A DNA stretch of 35,802 nt, taken from WJKK01 sp964638225. GTDB lineage: Bacteria > Patescibacteriota > WWE3 > UBA101185 > UBA10185. The stretch is from NCBI GenBank assembly GCA_964638225.1, contig CAZWYL010000007.1, forward strand, positions 1 to 35,802, written 5' to 3'. This document shows, piece by piece, positions 1 to 7,090 of this stretch; the stretch's first letter is position 1; each line of letters opens with the position of its first letter. The translations under genes and the position numbers were made by a program. The notes beneath the pieces are model-generated. The model ran no database searches, was not told the DNA's origin, and was given only the letters and a program-made list of their open reading frames with translations.

Positions 1-1482
1 GGTTTTGATTTAGAACCCAAGGACTTTGATCTTGAAGTATATGGGTTGGAACCGGAGACTTTAGACTCCGTTTTACATGAAAACTTTTCGGAGGTAAAAA
101 AGGAAGGAAAGGCATTTGCGGTTTTGAAAGTCCCTGTTAAAGGATTGAAAGAGGATTTGGATGTAAGTATTCCCCGGAGGGAATCAAAAACGGGAAAAGG
201 TCATAAGGGTTTTACTATAGAAGGAGATCCATCAATGGGCATTCCAGAAGCTTCGCTACGTAGAGATTTAACAATAAATTCTTTAGCTTATGATCCCATG
301 ACCGAAACCCTTTACGATTCTTATAACGGGATTGAACATATCAGGCAGAAAAAAATAGAAGTGACTAACGAAGAAGTTTTTCAAGAAGATCCCCTGAGGG
401 TTTTGAGAGTTATGCAATTTGCCTCTCGGTTTGAATTTGAAGTTTCAGAAAGTACTATTGATTTGTGCAGAGAAATGGTTCAAAGAGGTGATTTGGATGA
501 GCTCCCATCTGAGCGTGTTACGGAAGAGATTAAAAAGCTTTTTGAAAAGGGAAGGAAACCCTCCATTGGATTAAATTTTGCTCTGGAAGCGGGCATTGTG
601 GATAGATATTGGCCGGAGGCTCATGCTTTGGTGGGCATACCTCAGGAAAGGGATTGGCATCCTGAGGGAGATGTTTGGATTCATTCTTTGCAAGTAGCTA
701 ATGCCGCTGCTTTAATAGCGGATAGAGAAAATTTATCAAGGGAGGATCGGCTTGTTTTAGGTTTAGCTGCGTTAACACATGATTTCGGGAAACCGGCTAC
801 TGTGGAATTTAAAGATGGTCACTGGAGATCGCATGGACATGAGGCGGCGGGTGTTGAGCCTGCTGAAAGATTTTTAAACAGATTTAATTTCTCAGAAGAT
901 GTAAAGTCTAAGGTTTTGGCGTTTATTCCCGATCATTTGGCTCCTAAATACTTCTGGGATCAGGAGGTGAAACATGATATTGATATGAAGAGGGCGGTTA
1001 ATAGATTGGCAAATCGGTTGGAGAAGGGAGGAACAAATATTTACATGCTTTCTTTATTGGCAGAAGCTGATCAAAGGGGAAGAAATCCTGATCCTGAAGG
1101 AACTATGGAGCCTTTGAGGAGAGATGAAGTTTCTGAGTTGGAAGAATGGCAGTCCTGGTTGAAGGAAAAGGTTGAAAAACTGAAGATTAAAAATAACGCC
1201 CCGAAAAAACTTTTATATGGAAGGGATTTACTAGAAGAGCTTCCCAGGAGAAAAGGTGGGATATGGTTAGGTTGTGTTTTGAAGGCGGTTTATGAGGATC
1301 AGTTGGATGGAGTGGTTGAGGATGAAAATCAGGCTTTGGACAGGGGATTGTATTACACTGATTTATTTGATTCTGTTGTTAGCAGGGTTGCTCAGGAAGA
1401 GCGGGTGAGGGAGAGAAATGCTTGGTCAAAATTACGGTCTTTTTCTGACCCACGGATGGTTTTAGAACAGGGTTTAAGTTAG
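1..1482 (+). CDS. cca: CCA-adding tRNA nucleotidyltransferase with HD domain (5' end cut off)
   Basis: The reading frame is open from base 1, so the N-terminus lies outside the window; 493 residues are visible. The first residues contain KDFDLEVYG, the metal-binding DxD region of class II nucleotidyltransferases. Then come RRDLTINSLAYDP and EDPLRVLRVMQFASR, the standard nucleotide- and tRNA-binding motifs of CCA-adding enzymes and poly(A) polymerases. An HD phosphohydrolase domain follows (IHSLQVANAA, then THDFGK, then GHEAAG). The family adds or repairs the 3' CCA of tRNAs in the cytoplasm. The tRNA-Leu in this window already encodes CCA, so a repair role is likely for at least that tRNA. 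The TTG at base 46 is inside the conserved domain and is not the real start. A poly(A) polymerase of the same fold cannot be excluded. Confidence 0.9.
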   Translation, partial: GFDLEPKDFDLEVYGLEPETLDSVLHENFSEVKKEGKAFAVLKVPVKGLKEDLDVSIPRRESKTGKGHKGFTIEGDPSMGIPEASLRRDLTINSLAYDPMTETLYDSYNGIEHIRQKKIEVTNEEVFQEDPLRVLRVMQFASRFEFEVSESTIDLCREMVQRGDLDELPSERVTEEIKKLFEKGRKPSIGLNFALEAGIVDRYWPEAHALVGIPQERDWHPEGDVWIHSLQVANAAALIADRENLSREDRLVLGLAALTHDFGKPATVEFKDGHWRSHGHEAAGVEPAERFLNRFNFSEDVKSKVLAFIPDHLAPKYFWDQEVKHDIDMKRAVNRLANRLEKGGTNIYMLSLLAEADQRGRNPDPEGTMEPLRRDEVSELEEWQSWLKEKVEKLKIKNNAPKKLLYGRDLLEELPRRKGGIWLGCVLKAVYEDQLDGVVEDENQALDRGLYYTDLFDSVVSRVAQEERVRERNAWSKLRSFSDPRMVLEQGLS

Positions 1483-1550
1483 TTTTATTCAACATGTTAG
1501 AAATAGGCTTCTTTCTTTTTTCTAGGTTGGGTGGGGGATTAATCAAAATT

Positions 1551-1613
1551 GTGGAAATAAAAATTACGGAGAAGGTTGGCACAATTCCCAAACAAAGGGA
1601 AAACCCTCTCCGT
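1551..1613 (-). terminator. Rho-independent terminator of the receiver-like mini-gene
   Basis: Arms 1566-1577 and 1602-1613 pair over 12 positions with one G-T wobble, and an inner 5-bp hairpin (1585-1589 with 1597-1601) stacks inside. On the minus strand the stem is followed by a T-rich run (1551-1565). It lies about 40 bases after the stop of the minus-strand gene. Confidence 0.7.
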
Positions 1614-1654
1614 TACGACACGCTCTAAAACGACATCAGATCAATTTAGCCAAG

Positions 1655-1969
1655 TCAAAAGCGTCTCCGCACTAGCGCGGCCAGGGCGTTGAAAGGATCC
1701 TTTCCTTTCTTTTCTCTCTCGGCCTCACAATTCCTGAACGTGATTATGGGGCATGTGGCCCCCTGCCTGCGTACTTCCACGATAAGCCTTTGCGCGTATC
1801 TCTCTGTCGCAGGTTGTAGATTGAGTACAATCGCCCCGTAGGGCTTAAGAGACAGCTGTCTCATGGCCCCCGGATGTATCTTATCTACCGGAGCGATTCC
1901 TCTCAGGCATCGAGTTATTCGATCTCCTAATCCGTTGTCGCTACATACCAAGATCCGCTTCCTTCCCAT
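1655..1969 (-). CDS. Short degenerate response-regulator receiver-like protein
   Basis: This is a 104-residue protein with the alternating strand/helix pattern of a CheY-type receiver: strand 1 RILVCSDN, a strand YGAIVLNLQP, then CPIITFRN. The position that normally carries the phosphoacceptor Asp is Asn50 (VLNLQP), and only one acid (Asp11) remains of the pocket after strand 1, so phosphorylation is unlikely. No output domain is attached. It is alone on its strand between cca and ychF, with a promoter, a hairpin-rich leader, an AAGGAG Shine-Dalgarno 11 bases before ATG, and a strong terminator. GC is about 52% over 1681-1920 against about 40% in the adjacent ychF sample, and the protein is Arg-rich, unlike its neighbours; transfer or a distinct mobile-like family is possible. 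Function is unknown; the receiver assignment is by pattern only. Confidence 0.65.
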   Translation of the reverse strand: MGRKRILVCSDNGLGDRITRCLRGIAPVDKIHPGAMRQLSLKPYGAIVLNLQPATERYAQRLIVEVRRQGATCPIITFRNCEAEREKKGKDPFNALAALVRRRF

Positions 1970-1980
1970 TTTGTTTTCAA

Positions 1981-1986
1981 CTCCTT
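1981..1986 (-). promoter_or_regulatory. Shine-Dalgarno of the receiver-like gene
   Basis: AAGGAG on the minus strand, 11 bases before the ATG at 1969. A clear ribosome-binding site is uncommon in this window, where most genes have none, and it supports this small gene being real. Confidence 0.65.
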
Positions 1987-1994
1987 ACTATATC

Positions 1995-2041
1995 GAGCCC
2001 GTGCCAAGGCTCTACAACTGAAAAACCCTCACAGGGAGGGT
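1995..2041 (-). promoter_or_regulatory. Two-hairpin leader, possible attenuator, of the receiver-like gene
   Basis: Read on the minus strand, ACCCTC pairs with GAGGGT (2041-2036 and 2030-2025) across a 5-base loop and is followed directly by TTTT, the form of an intrinsic terminator. A second perfect hairpin, GAGCC with GGCTC (2012-2008 and 1999-1995), lies between it and the Shine-Dalgarno. Both are downstream of the predicted promoter, so they would be in the 5' leader of the mRNA. Regulation by early termination is an inference. Confidence 0.45.
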
Positions 2042-2055
2042 AACTAGTAAGCTCT

Positions 2056-2083
2056 ATACTAAGGATTTTTCCCCTTCTGTCAA
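2056..2083 (-). promoter_or_regulatory. Promoter of the receiver-like gene
   Basis: TTGACA (2083-2078) and TAGTAT (2061-2056) with a 16-base spacer on the minus strand. TATAGA at 2058-2053 with a 19-base spacer is an alternative -10. This gives a leader of roughly 80 bases. Confidence 0.55.
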
Positions 2084-2108
2084 GCTTTTAGTAGTATCTT
2101 TCCAAAAA

Positions 2109-2117
2109 TGCTACAAT
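2109..2117 (+). promoter_or_regulatory. Extended -10 of ychF, near-leaderless
   Basis: TGCTACAAT with the hexamer at 2112-2117, nine bases before the ATG at 2127. The expected start site falls within a few bases of the ATG. There is no Shine-Dalgarno. Confidence 0.6.
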
Positions 2118-2126
2118 CCTCTTGTC

Positions 2127-3221
2127 ATGTCACTTTCAATAGGAATAATAGGACTTCCAAATGTCGGTAAATCCACATTGTTTAATGCATTACTAAAAAG
2201 GCAGGCAGCATTAGCTGCGAATTATCCTTTTGCTACTATTGAGCCTAATATAGGGATTGTAGAAGTTCCAGATCAGCGCGTGGTAAATTTACATGAATTA
2301 GCAAAAAGCGATTTAGGCAAAGCTCCCGAAGAAATTGTTCCGGCAGTTGTAAAATTTGTAGATATTGCCGGTTTAGTTAAAGGCGCTGCTCAGGGTGAAG
2401 GGCTGGGAAACAAATTTTTGAGTCATATTCGGGAAGTAGATGCAATTATACATTTATTGAGATTTTTTGAAGATAAGAACGTAGCTAGAGCTGGGTCTAC
2501 ATCTTCTCAAGTTGACAAAGAAATAATAAATACGGAATTGATTTTAGCGGATTTAGAGATTTTGGAAAAAAGAATTTCTAAAGCAGAACGAAGTGCGAGA
2601 ACAGGGGACAAGAAAGATATCTTAAAATATGAGACCTATAGAAAATTACTTAAATTTTTGAATGAAGGCGTTTTAGCATCTGATCTAGAATTGTCCGAAG
2701 ATGAGCAAGAGATAGCCGAAGATCTTAATCTCCTGACTTTAAAGCCGGTATTGTATGTCTTTAACGTTTCTGAAGAGATTGTTCTAGAAGGAATGAAGAA
2801 GCATACGAATATAGATTTTACTCAAGGTGTACCTATCTGTGCAAAATTAGAATCAGAGTTGGCGGGGTTATCCGAGAAAGAACGTATTAAGTATATAAAG
2901 GAGCTGGGAATTAATCAGTCAGGGTTAAATAAAATTATCCGAGAGGGTTACGAGCTGTTAAATCTACAAACTTTTTTTACATACAATTCTAAAGAGATTC
3001 ATGCTTGGACCATTGAGAGGGGCTCGACCGCATTTAAGGCAGCCGGTAAGATTCACTCGGATTTTCAAAGAGGTTTTATTAGGGCCGAGGTAATTCCGTA
3101 TGATGTTCTAGTTAAAGTAGGGGGCAGAAAGAATGCCCGTGATAAAGGCCTTGTTCGATCTGAAGGGAAGGATTATATTATGCAGGAAGGTGATGTTGTT
3201 GAATTTAAGTTCAGCGTGTAG
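2127..3221 (+). CDS. ychF: Obg-like ATPase YchF
   Basis: At 364 residues this is the usual length of YchF, a universally conserved P-loop ATPase that binds ribosomes and acts in translation and stress responses. The P-loop GLPNVGKS is at residues 9-16, and the switch II region DIAGLVKGAAQGEGLG starts at 79. The G4 position reads NVSE (213-216); NxxE rather than NKxD is the YchF signature that favours ATP over GTP. The C-terminal third contains the TGS domain (about 282-364, with TFFTYNSKEIHAWTIERG). It stands alone, with an extended -10 element right before the ATG, and is followed by a hairpin and the promoter of the rpsF operon. Confidence 0.97.
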   Translation: MSLSIGIIGLPNVGKSTLFNALLKRQAALAANYPFATIEPNIGIVEVPDQRVVNLHELAKSDLGKAPEEIVPAVVKFVDIAGLVKGAAQGEGLGNKFLSHIREVDAIIHLLRFFEDKNVARAGSTSSQVDKEIINTELILADLEILEKRISKAERSARTGDKKDILKYETYRKLLKFLNEGVLASDLELSEDEQEIAEDLNLLTLKPVLYVFNVSEEIVLEGMKKHTNIDFTQGVPICAKLESELAGLSEKERIKYIKELGINQSGLNKIIREGYELLNLQTFFTYNSKEIHAWTIERGSTAFKAAGKIHSDFQRGFIRAEVIPYDVLVKVGGRKNARDKGLVRSEGKDYIMQEGDVVEFKFSV

Positions 3222-3251
3222 TAACATACCCAGGCTAAGAGATAAAGTGAT

Positions 3252-3272
3252 AGGTCTATTTATAGTAGATCT
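3252..3272 (+). terminator. Hairpin after ychF, weak terminator candidate
   Basis: AGGTCTA (3252-3258) pairs with TAGATCT (3266-3272), 7 bp with one wobble and a 7-base loop, followed by only a short T run. It lies 30 bases after the ychF stop and just before the rpsF promoter. Confidence 0.35.
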
Positions 3273-3279
3273 TTCAACC

Positions 3280-3309
3280 TGGACAACTATTTGGTCCTCT
3301 TAGTATAAT
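3280..3309 (+). promoter_or_regulatory. Promoter of the rpsF-ssb-rpsR operon
   Basis: TGGACA (3280-3285), an 18-base spacer, and a perfect TATAAT (3304-3309). The expected start site is about 3316, after the ATG at 3314 and before the ATG at 3320. This favours 3320 as the start of rpsF and leaves no room for an S6:S18-binding leader. Confidence 0.75.
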
Positions 3310-3319
3310 CTTTATGACT

Positions 3320-3610
3320 ATGAATAAATCATATGAACTAATGTCAATTTATAATATTCGATTGGGAGAAGAAGAAGCTCTTGAACTATCGGAAGAGTTG
3401 AAGGAGCTAATTCGTTCTCTTGGTGGAGATATTGTGAGTGAGAATTTTTGGGGTGAGAGAAAGTTTGCCTACAAAATAGGCACTCAAGAAAAAGGTTTTT
3501 ATGATGTTATCCTGTTTGATTTGGAGGGTTCACAGATAGATGAACTTAAAAAGCAGATCAATCTAAAGGAGGACGTGGTCAGGTATTTAATTTCGACTGC
3601 TCAAGAATAG
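3320..3610 (+). CDS. rpsF: 30S ribosomal protein S6
   Basis: From this start the protein has 96 residues and begins MNKSYELMSIYNI, matching the normal S6 N-terminus. An in-frame ATG at 3314 would add only MT, but it lies upstream of the predicted transcription start. S6 binds the central domain of 16S rRNA together with S18. The sequence has the ferredoxin-like S6 pattern: KELIRSLGGDIVSENFWGERKFAYKI, then a C-terminal RYLIS strand. It is first in the classical rpsF-ssb-rpsR operon. Confidence 0.95.
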   Translation: MNKSYELMSIYNIRLGEEEALELSEELKELIRSLGGDIVSENFWGERKFAYKIGTQEKGFYDVILFDLEGSQIDELKKQINLKEDVVRYLISTAQE

Positions 3611-3628
3611 TCGAGAAAGATTTAAAAA

Positions 3629-4132
3629 ATGGCAACAAGAAGTTTAAACAAAGTTATGTTAATAGGAAATTTAACGCGTGATCCTGAGTTGAAGTATATT
3701 CCTCAGGGAACTGCTGTAGCTAATTTTGGATTAGCCACAAACAGGAATTGGGTGAATTCGGATGGTGAAAGACAGGAATCAGTAGAATTTCACAATATAG
3801 TAGCTTGGAGTAAGTTAGGTGAGCTTTGTGACCAATTATTGAAGAAAGGTTCGAAAGTTTACTTGGAGGGAAGACTACAGACTCGTGATTGGGTTGGGGA
3901 TGATGACAAGAAAAGATATAGAACGGAAGTAATTATTGATCAAATGATTCTTTTGGCAAATGGTAAGGATTGGGACAACTCCTCTTCCAAAGGCAATTTT
4001 AGTGATGATGTTTCTGATGAACCTAAAGAGGATTCAACTTCTGATTCTTCTGTAGAAATGGACGATGAGGTTGATTTGGATGAGATTTTAGCCGATACAG
4101 ATTTTGATTTGGAGGAAGATGAGGAAGAATAA
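3629..4132 (+). CDS. ssb: Single-stranded DNA-binding protein
   Basis: This is a 167-residue SSB. The N-terminal OB fold (about 1-112) opens with LNKVMLIGNLTRDPELKY and contains VEFHNIVAWSKLGELC and LEGRLQTRDW, the standard family motifs. SSB coats single-stranded DNA in replication, repair and recombination. The C-terminal third is an acidic, low-complexity linker (DSTSDSSVEMDDEVDLDE). The extreme end reads DFDLEEDEEE and lacks the DDDIPF-type amphipathic tip that normally recruits partner proteins. It sits between rpsF and rpsR, 18 bases after the former and 2 bases before the latter, as in many bacteria. Confidence 0.97.
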   Translation: MATRSLNKVMLIGNLTRDPELKYIPQGTAVANFGLATNRNWVNSDGERQESVEFHNIVAWSKLGELCDQLLKKGSKVYLEGRLQTRDWVGDDDKKRYRTEVIIDQMILLANGKDWDNSSSKGNFSDDVSDEPKEDSTSDSSVEMDDEVDLDEILADTDFDLEEDEEE

Positions 4133-4134
4133 AA

Positions 4135-4392
4135 ATGGGTAAATTTGTACGAAAGAAAAGCAAGCGCTTTGCACATAAAAAAGTAAGCAATGTTGATTAT
4201 TTTGAGAAAAATAAGACCAAACCTGATTATAAGGATGTGCTTATTTTACGAAGATTTATTACTCAAAGAGGTAAAATTCTTCCTGGCTCCTTAACTAGCT
4301 TGAAAGCTCAAAATCAGAAACTTCTCTCGGCTGCAATTAAAAAAGCTCGTTATATGGCTCTTCTTCCTTATACAGACAGACATGCAGCGTAG
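4135..4392 (+). CDS. rpsR: 30S ribosomal protein S18
   Basis: This 85-residue basic protein carries the S18 core: VDYFEKNKTKPDYKDVLILRRFITQRGKILP, then KKARYMALLPYT. S18 pairs with S6 on the platform of the small subunit. The start is 2 bases after the ssb stop and there is no separate promoter, so it is translated from the rpsF-ssb-rpsR transcript. The 142 bases before the next gene contain no clear terminator hairpin. Confidence 0.96.
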   Translation: MGKFVRKKSKRFAHKKVSNVDYFEKNKTKPDYKDVLILRRFITQRGKILPGSLTSLKAQNQKLLSAAIKKARYMALLPYTDRHAA

Positions 4393-4507
4393 ACTTTTTT
4401 AGGGAGAAATTTATACGGTCAGTATAGCTCGCATAAAATTGTGTAAGTTGTGGAATCGTGCTGTTTGCAGGAGTCCATAATTTCCATTTTAATAATTTGG
4501 CAGCAGC

Positions 4508-4516
4508 TGATATAAT
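4508..4516 (+). promoter_or_regulatory. Extended -10 of the S41 protease gene
   Basis: TGATATAAT with a perfect hexamer at 4511-4516. The ATG is 18 bases further on, giving a leader of about 11-12 bases without a Shine-Dalgarno. Confidence 0.6.
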
Positions 4517-4534
4517 CCCTGGTGTAATAAACAT

Positions 4535-5761
4535 ATGAATTCACTTAAAATTTTTCAACGCAATTTAGTTATCTTTCTACTTATAGTTGCAGCTTTCTAT
4601 GGAGGTCATTATTATGGTAAAAGAGGTTACGCTATAGAGATAAAGAAGAATGTACCTTCCATAGAGATAAAAAATAGAGATGACTACCCGGATGAAATCG
4701 ATTTTGCCCGTTTTTGGGAAGTTTGGGATTTGGTAAGAAATAGGCATTTGGAAAGGCCCCACGATCCCCAGAAAATGCTTGATGGCGCTATTGTGGGAAT
4801 GGTTAATTCTTTAGGAGATCCGTATACTTCTTACTTACCGCGAGAAATAAACGAGATGGTGCTGAGTTCACTTGATGGAGAGTATCAGGGGATAGGAGCT
4901 GAATTAGGCATGCGGGAAGGCCATTTAGTTGTAGTTGCTCCATTAGATGGTTCTCCAGCAAAAGCCGCGGGGGTAATGGCAGGGGATAGAATAGTAGGAA
5001 TTGCTGGCGAGGATGCATCCGGAGTAACTGTTGCCGAAGCAGTGGCAAGGATTCGCGGAGATGCTGGAACAGAAATAACCCTAACCCTTCAAAGAGAGCG
5101 GGGGGAGCCCTTCGATGTGGTAATAGAACGAGGAGTCATAACCATATCCAGTGTTAGTTGGGAAGATAAAGGTGATGGAACCGCCTACATAAGAGTGAGT
5201 AGATTTGGAGGGGATACAAATTCTGATTGGAATAGGGCCGTTTCCGAAATAAATGTAGAAATGCATGAGCTGGATGCTCTTATCTTAGATCTTCGAGGAA
5301 ATCCCGGAGGCTACATGGACTCAGCAGTTCATTTAGCTGCTGACTTTTTGGAAAAGGGAGACGTGGTTATGTATCAAGAATCGGATCTAGGGGATCTTAA
5401 TGCTTATAAAGATAATCGAGTAAGTTCTTTTGAAAGAATACCCGCCATCTTTGTTCTCCTGGATGGGGGAAGCGCTTCTTCTTCTGAAATTTTAGCAGCT
5501 GCACTCAAAGAAAATAAAGAAGATATAGTTACCATAATAGGGGAGAGTTCTTTTGGAAAAGGTACTATTCAGGATGCAAAAGATTTCTCGGACGGTTCAG
5601 GGCTTCATGTAACAATTGCAAAATGGTTGACACCGGAGAAGAACTGGGTTCACGAGGAAGGTATAGAACCGGACATTGTAGTAGAAAGGACCATGGAAGA
5701 TTTTGAAGCAGGCAGAGACCCGCAGTTGGATAAAGCTATTGAGTTAGCAAAAGAGTTTTAA
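4535..5761 (+). CDS. Membrane-anchored S41 carboxyl-terminal processing protease
   Basis: This 408-residue protein has one N-terminal membrane helix (about 10-24), so the rest is probably outside the membrane. A PDZ domain follows (about 115-200, GEYQGIGAELGM to RGVITI), then the S41 core with ILDLRGNPGG (250-259), GGSASSSEIL with the catalytic Ser at about 315, and SFGKGTIQ with the general-base Lys342. The Ser-Lys spacing is 27, against 25 recalled for E. coli Prc and B. subtilis CtpB. The family trims or degrades envelope proteins from their C-termini. It ends convergently on prfA with a 4-base overlap. The substrate is unknown. Confidence 0.93.
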   Translation: MNSLKIFQRNLVIFLLIVAAFYGGHYYGKRGYAIEIKKNVPSIEIKNRDDYPDEIDFARFWEVWDLVRNRHLERPHDPQKMLDGAIVGMVNSLGDPYTSYLPREINEMVLSSLDGEYQGIGAELGMREGHLVVVAPLDGSPAKAAGVMAGDRIVGIAGEDASGVTVAEAVARIRGDAGTEITLTLQRERGEPFDVVIERGVITISSVSWEDKGDGTAYIRVSRFGGDTNSDWNRAVSEINVEMHELDALILDLRGNPGGYMDSAVHLAADFLEKGDVVMYQESDLGDLNAYKDNRVSSFERIPAIFVLLDGGSASSSEILAAALKENKEDIVTIIGESSFGKGTIQDAKDFSDGSGLHVTIAKWLTPEKNWVHEEGIEPDIVVERTMEDFEAGRDPQLDKAIELAKEF

Positions 5762-6714
5762 CTAGATATTCTCTGAGTTTTTTCAAAAATCTGGTCCAAA
5801 TCACCATCCAAGATGCTTTCAATATTGTGCCAGCTCTCGTTGATTCTGTGATCAGTTATTCTATCCTGAGGGAAGTTGTAAGTGCGTATTTTTTCACTTC
5901 TTTCACCTGTACCAACCTGTGAAGACCGCAACCCTGAAATTTTTTCGACTTTTTGCTCTCTCATCATTTCGTAAAGCTTAGAAGTTAACATATCCATAGC
6001 CTTTTGCCTATTTTTTAGTTGAGATCTTTCTTCTTGGCATTCTACTGCTATTCCTGTTGGGAGGTGTTTTATCCTTACTGCAGTGGAGACCTTATTTACA
6101 TTTTGTCCTCCAGCCCCTCCTGAACGGAAAAAGTTCATTTCTAACTCTTCGTCTTTTATGTCCAGTTCTGTTTTCTTGAGTTTTGGAAGGACTGCCACAG
6201 TTGCTGTAGAAGTGTGTATGCGCCCACTTGATTCGGTGGTGGGAACCCTTTGAACTCTGTGTACTCCGGACTCATTTTTCAATAAACGATAAGATTTCTT
6301 TCCTTTTATTGAAAGAATTGCAGTCTTTATACCTCCAGTAATATTCTCCGAAAAAAAAGTTTTCTTTACTTTCCAACCCTTGTTTTGGGCATACCGTACA
6401 TACATTCTATAGAGGTCATGGGCAAACAAAGCAGCTTCATCGCCTCCTGTACCGGCACGAATTTCCAGAATTGCCTCATTGGGAATTATTTGGGCACCAC
6501 TCTCTTCTTCCTCTTTCCTGGCCTCTTTTTGCATCTCTAGATTTTCAATTGCATCTTTGAGCCCTTGTTTCTGCGTTTCCAAAATTTTTAGCTCTGCGTC
6601 AATCAGCTTTTTCATTTCAGAATCCGAGGTGGTTTCAAGAAGATTTTTATTTTCTTTTATCTGATCCTCTATCTGTTTAATTTGATTTTGAAGATTTTCT
6701 TTAACTTCATCCAT
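5758..6714 (-). CDS. prfA: Peptide chain release factor 1, short form
   Basis: This class I release factor recognises UAA and UAG and triggers hydrolysis of peptidyl-tRNA. The GGQ motif is at 202-204 in RSGGAGGQNVNK. The codon-recognition tripeptide is PTT (158-160, in RVPTTESSGRIHTS), the RF1-type PxT rather than the SPF of RF2. EIRAGTGGDEAALF (84-97) opens domain 2. At 318 residues it is about 40 shorter than typical RF1; the shortening is in the N-terminal coiled domain that contacts the large subunit and PrmC-type partners. It starts 42 bases after rpmE with no Shine-Dalgarno and is probably co-transcribed with it. Confidence 0.95.
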   Translation of the reverse strand: MDEVKENLQNQIKQIEDQIKENKNLLETTSDSEMKKLIDAELKILETQKQGLKDAIENLEMQKEARKEEEESGAQIIPNEAILEIRAGTGGDEAALFAHDLYRMYVRYAQNKGWKVKKTFFSENITGGIKTAILSIKGKKSYRLLKNESGVHRVQRVPTTESSGRIHTSTATVAVLPKLKKTELDIKDEELEMNFFRSGGAGGQNVNKVSTAVRIKHLPTGIAVECQEERSQLKNRQKAMDMLTSKLYEMMREQKVEKISGLRSSQVGTGERSEKIRTYNFPQDRITDHRINESWHNIESILDGDLDQIFEKTQRISS

Positions 6715-6756
6715 AGAATATTTTGTCTTGGCTTCGATGATAGGGGATTGTGGTAC

Positions 6757-7071
6757 CTATTCTTGGGCCTTTTCAAGCATTTCTTTTAGAGTTTTTTTAT
6801 CTTTTTCCTTATCTTTTCCATTGTCTTTAGAAGAAGTTTTTTTGGATTTTGCGGCCTCTTGTTTGGCCTGTGAAATCTTTAGTTTTTTCTCAAATTTTTC
6901 AATTCTACCCTCAGTATCCACAAATTTCTGTTTCCCGGTATAAAAGGGGTGGCATTGACTGCAAATATCCACAGCTATTTTTTCCTCGGTAGAAATTGTT
7001 GTAAAAGTATTCCCACATGCGCAGGTTACTGTACAATCTTTATAAACTTTTGGTTGTAGACTCTTCTTCAT
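6757..7071 (-). CDS. rpmE: 50S ribosomal protein L31 with a long basic tail
   Basis: The chosen start gives MKKSLQPKVYKD, the normal L31 N-terminus, for a protein of 104 residues. A longer frame from 7110 would overlap the transporter gene and add 13 atypical residues. Zinc ligands of the C+ type are present: Cys17, Cys19 (CACGN), Cys37 and Cys40 (CSQCHPFYTGKQ). After the approximately 50-residue core comes a highly charged Lys/Glu-rich extension (about 55-104) that ordinary L31 lacks. An extended -10, TGATATACT, ends 10 bases before this ATG, which supports the start. prfA follows. Confidence 0.92.
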   Translation of the reverse strand: MKKSLQPKVYKDCTVTCACGNTFTTISTEEKIAVDICSQCHPFYTGKQKFVDTEGRIEKFEKKLKISQAKQEAAKSKKTSSKDNGKDKEKDKKTLKEMLEKAQE

Positions 7072-7081
7072 AGCGTGGAGT

Positions 7082-7090
7082 AGTATATCA
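7082..7090 (-). promoter_or_regulatory. Extended -10 of rpmE-prfA
   Basis: TGATATACT on the minus strand, hexamer 7087-7082, ten bases before the ATG at 7071. It lies inside the end of the transporter gene. Confidence 0.5.

Noticed and set aside
46..48. TTG as the start of the CCA-adding enzyme
   Set aside because: The frame is open to base 1 and the upstream residues carry the DxD active-site motif, so the gene is cut by the window edge.
1379..1591. A 70-codon minus-strand frame overlapping the 3' end of cca
   Set aside because: It is mostly antisense to cca and its other end is inside the terminator of the receiver-like gene.
3222..3319. An S6:S18-binding leader riboregulator before rpsF
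   Set aside because: The TATAAT at 3304-3309 places the transcript start a few bases from the start codon, leaving no leader to fold; the hairpin at 3252-3272 is upstream of the promoter.
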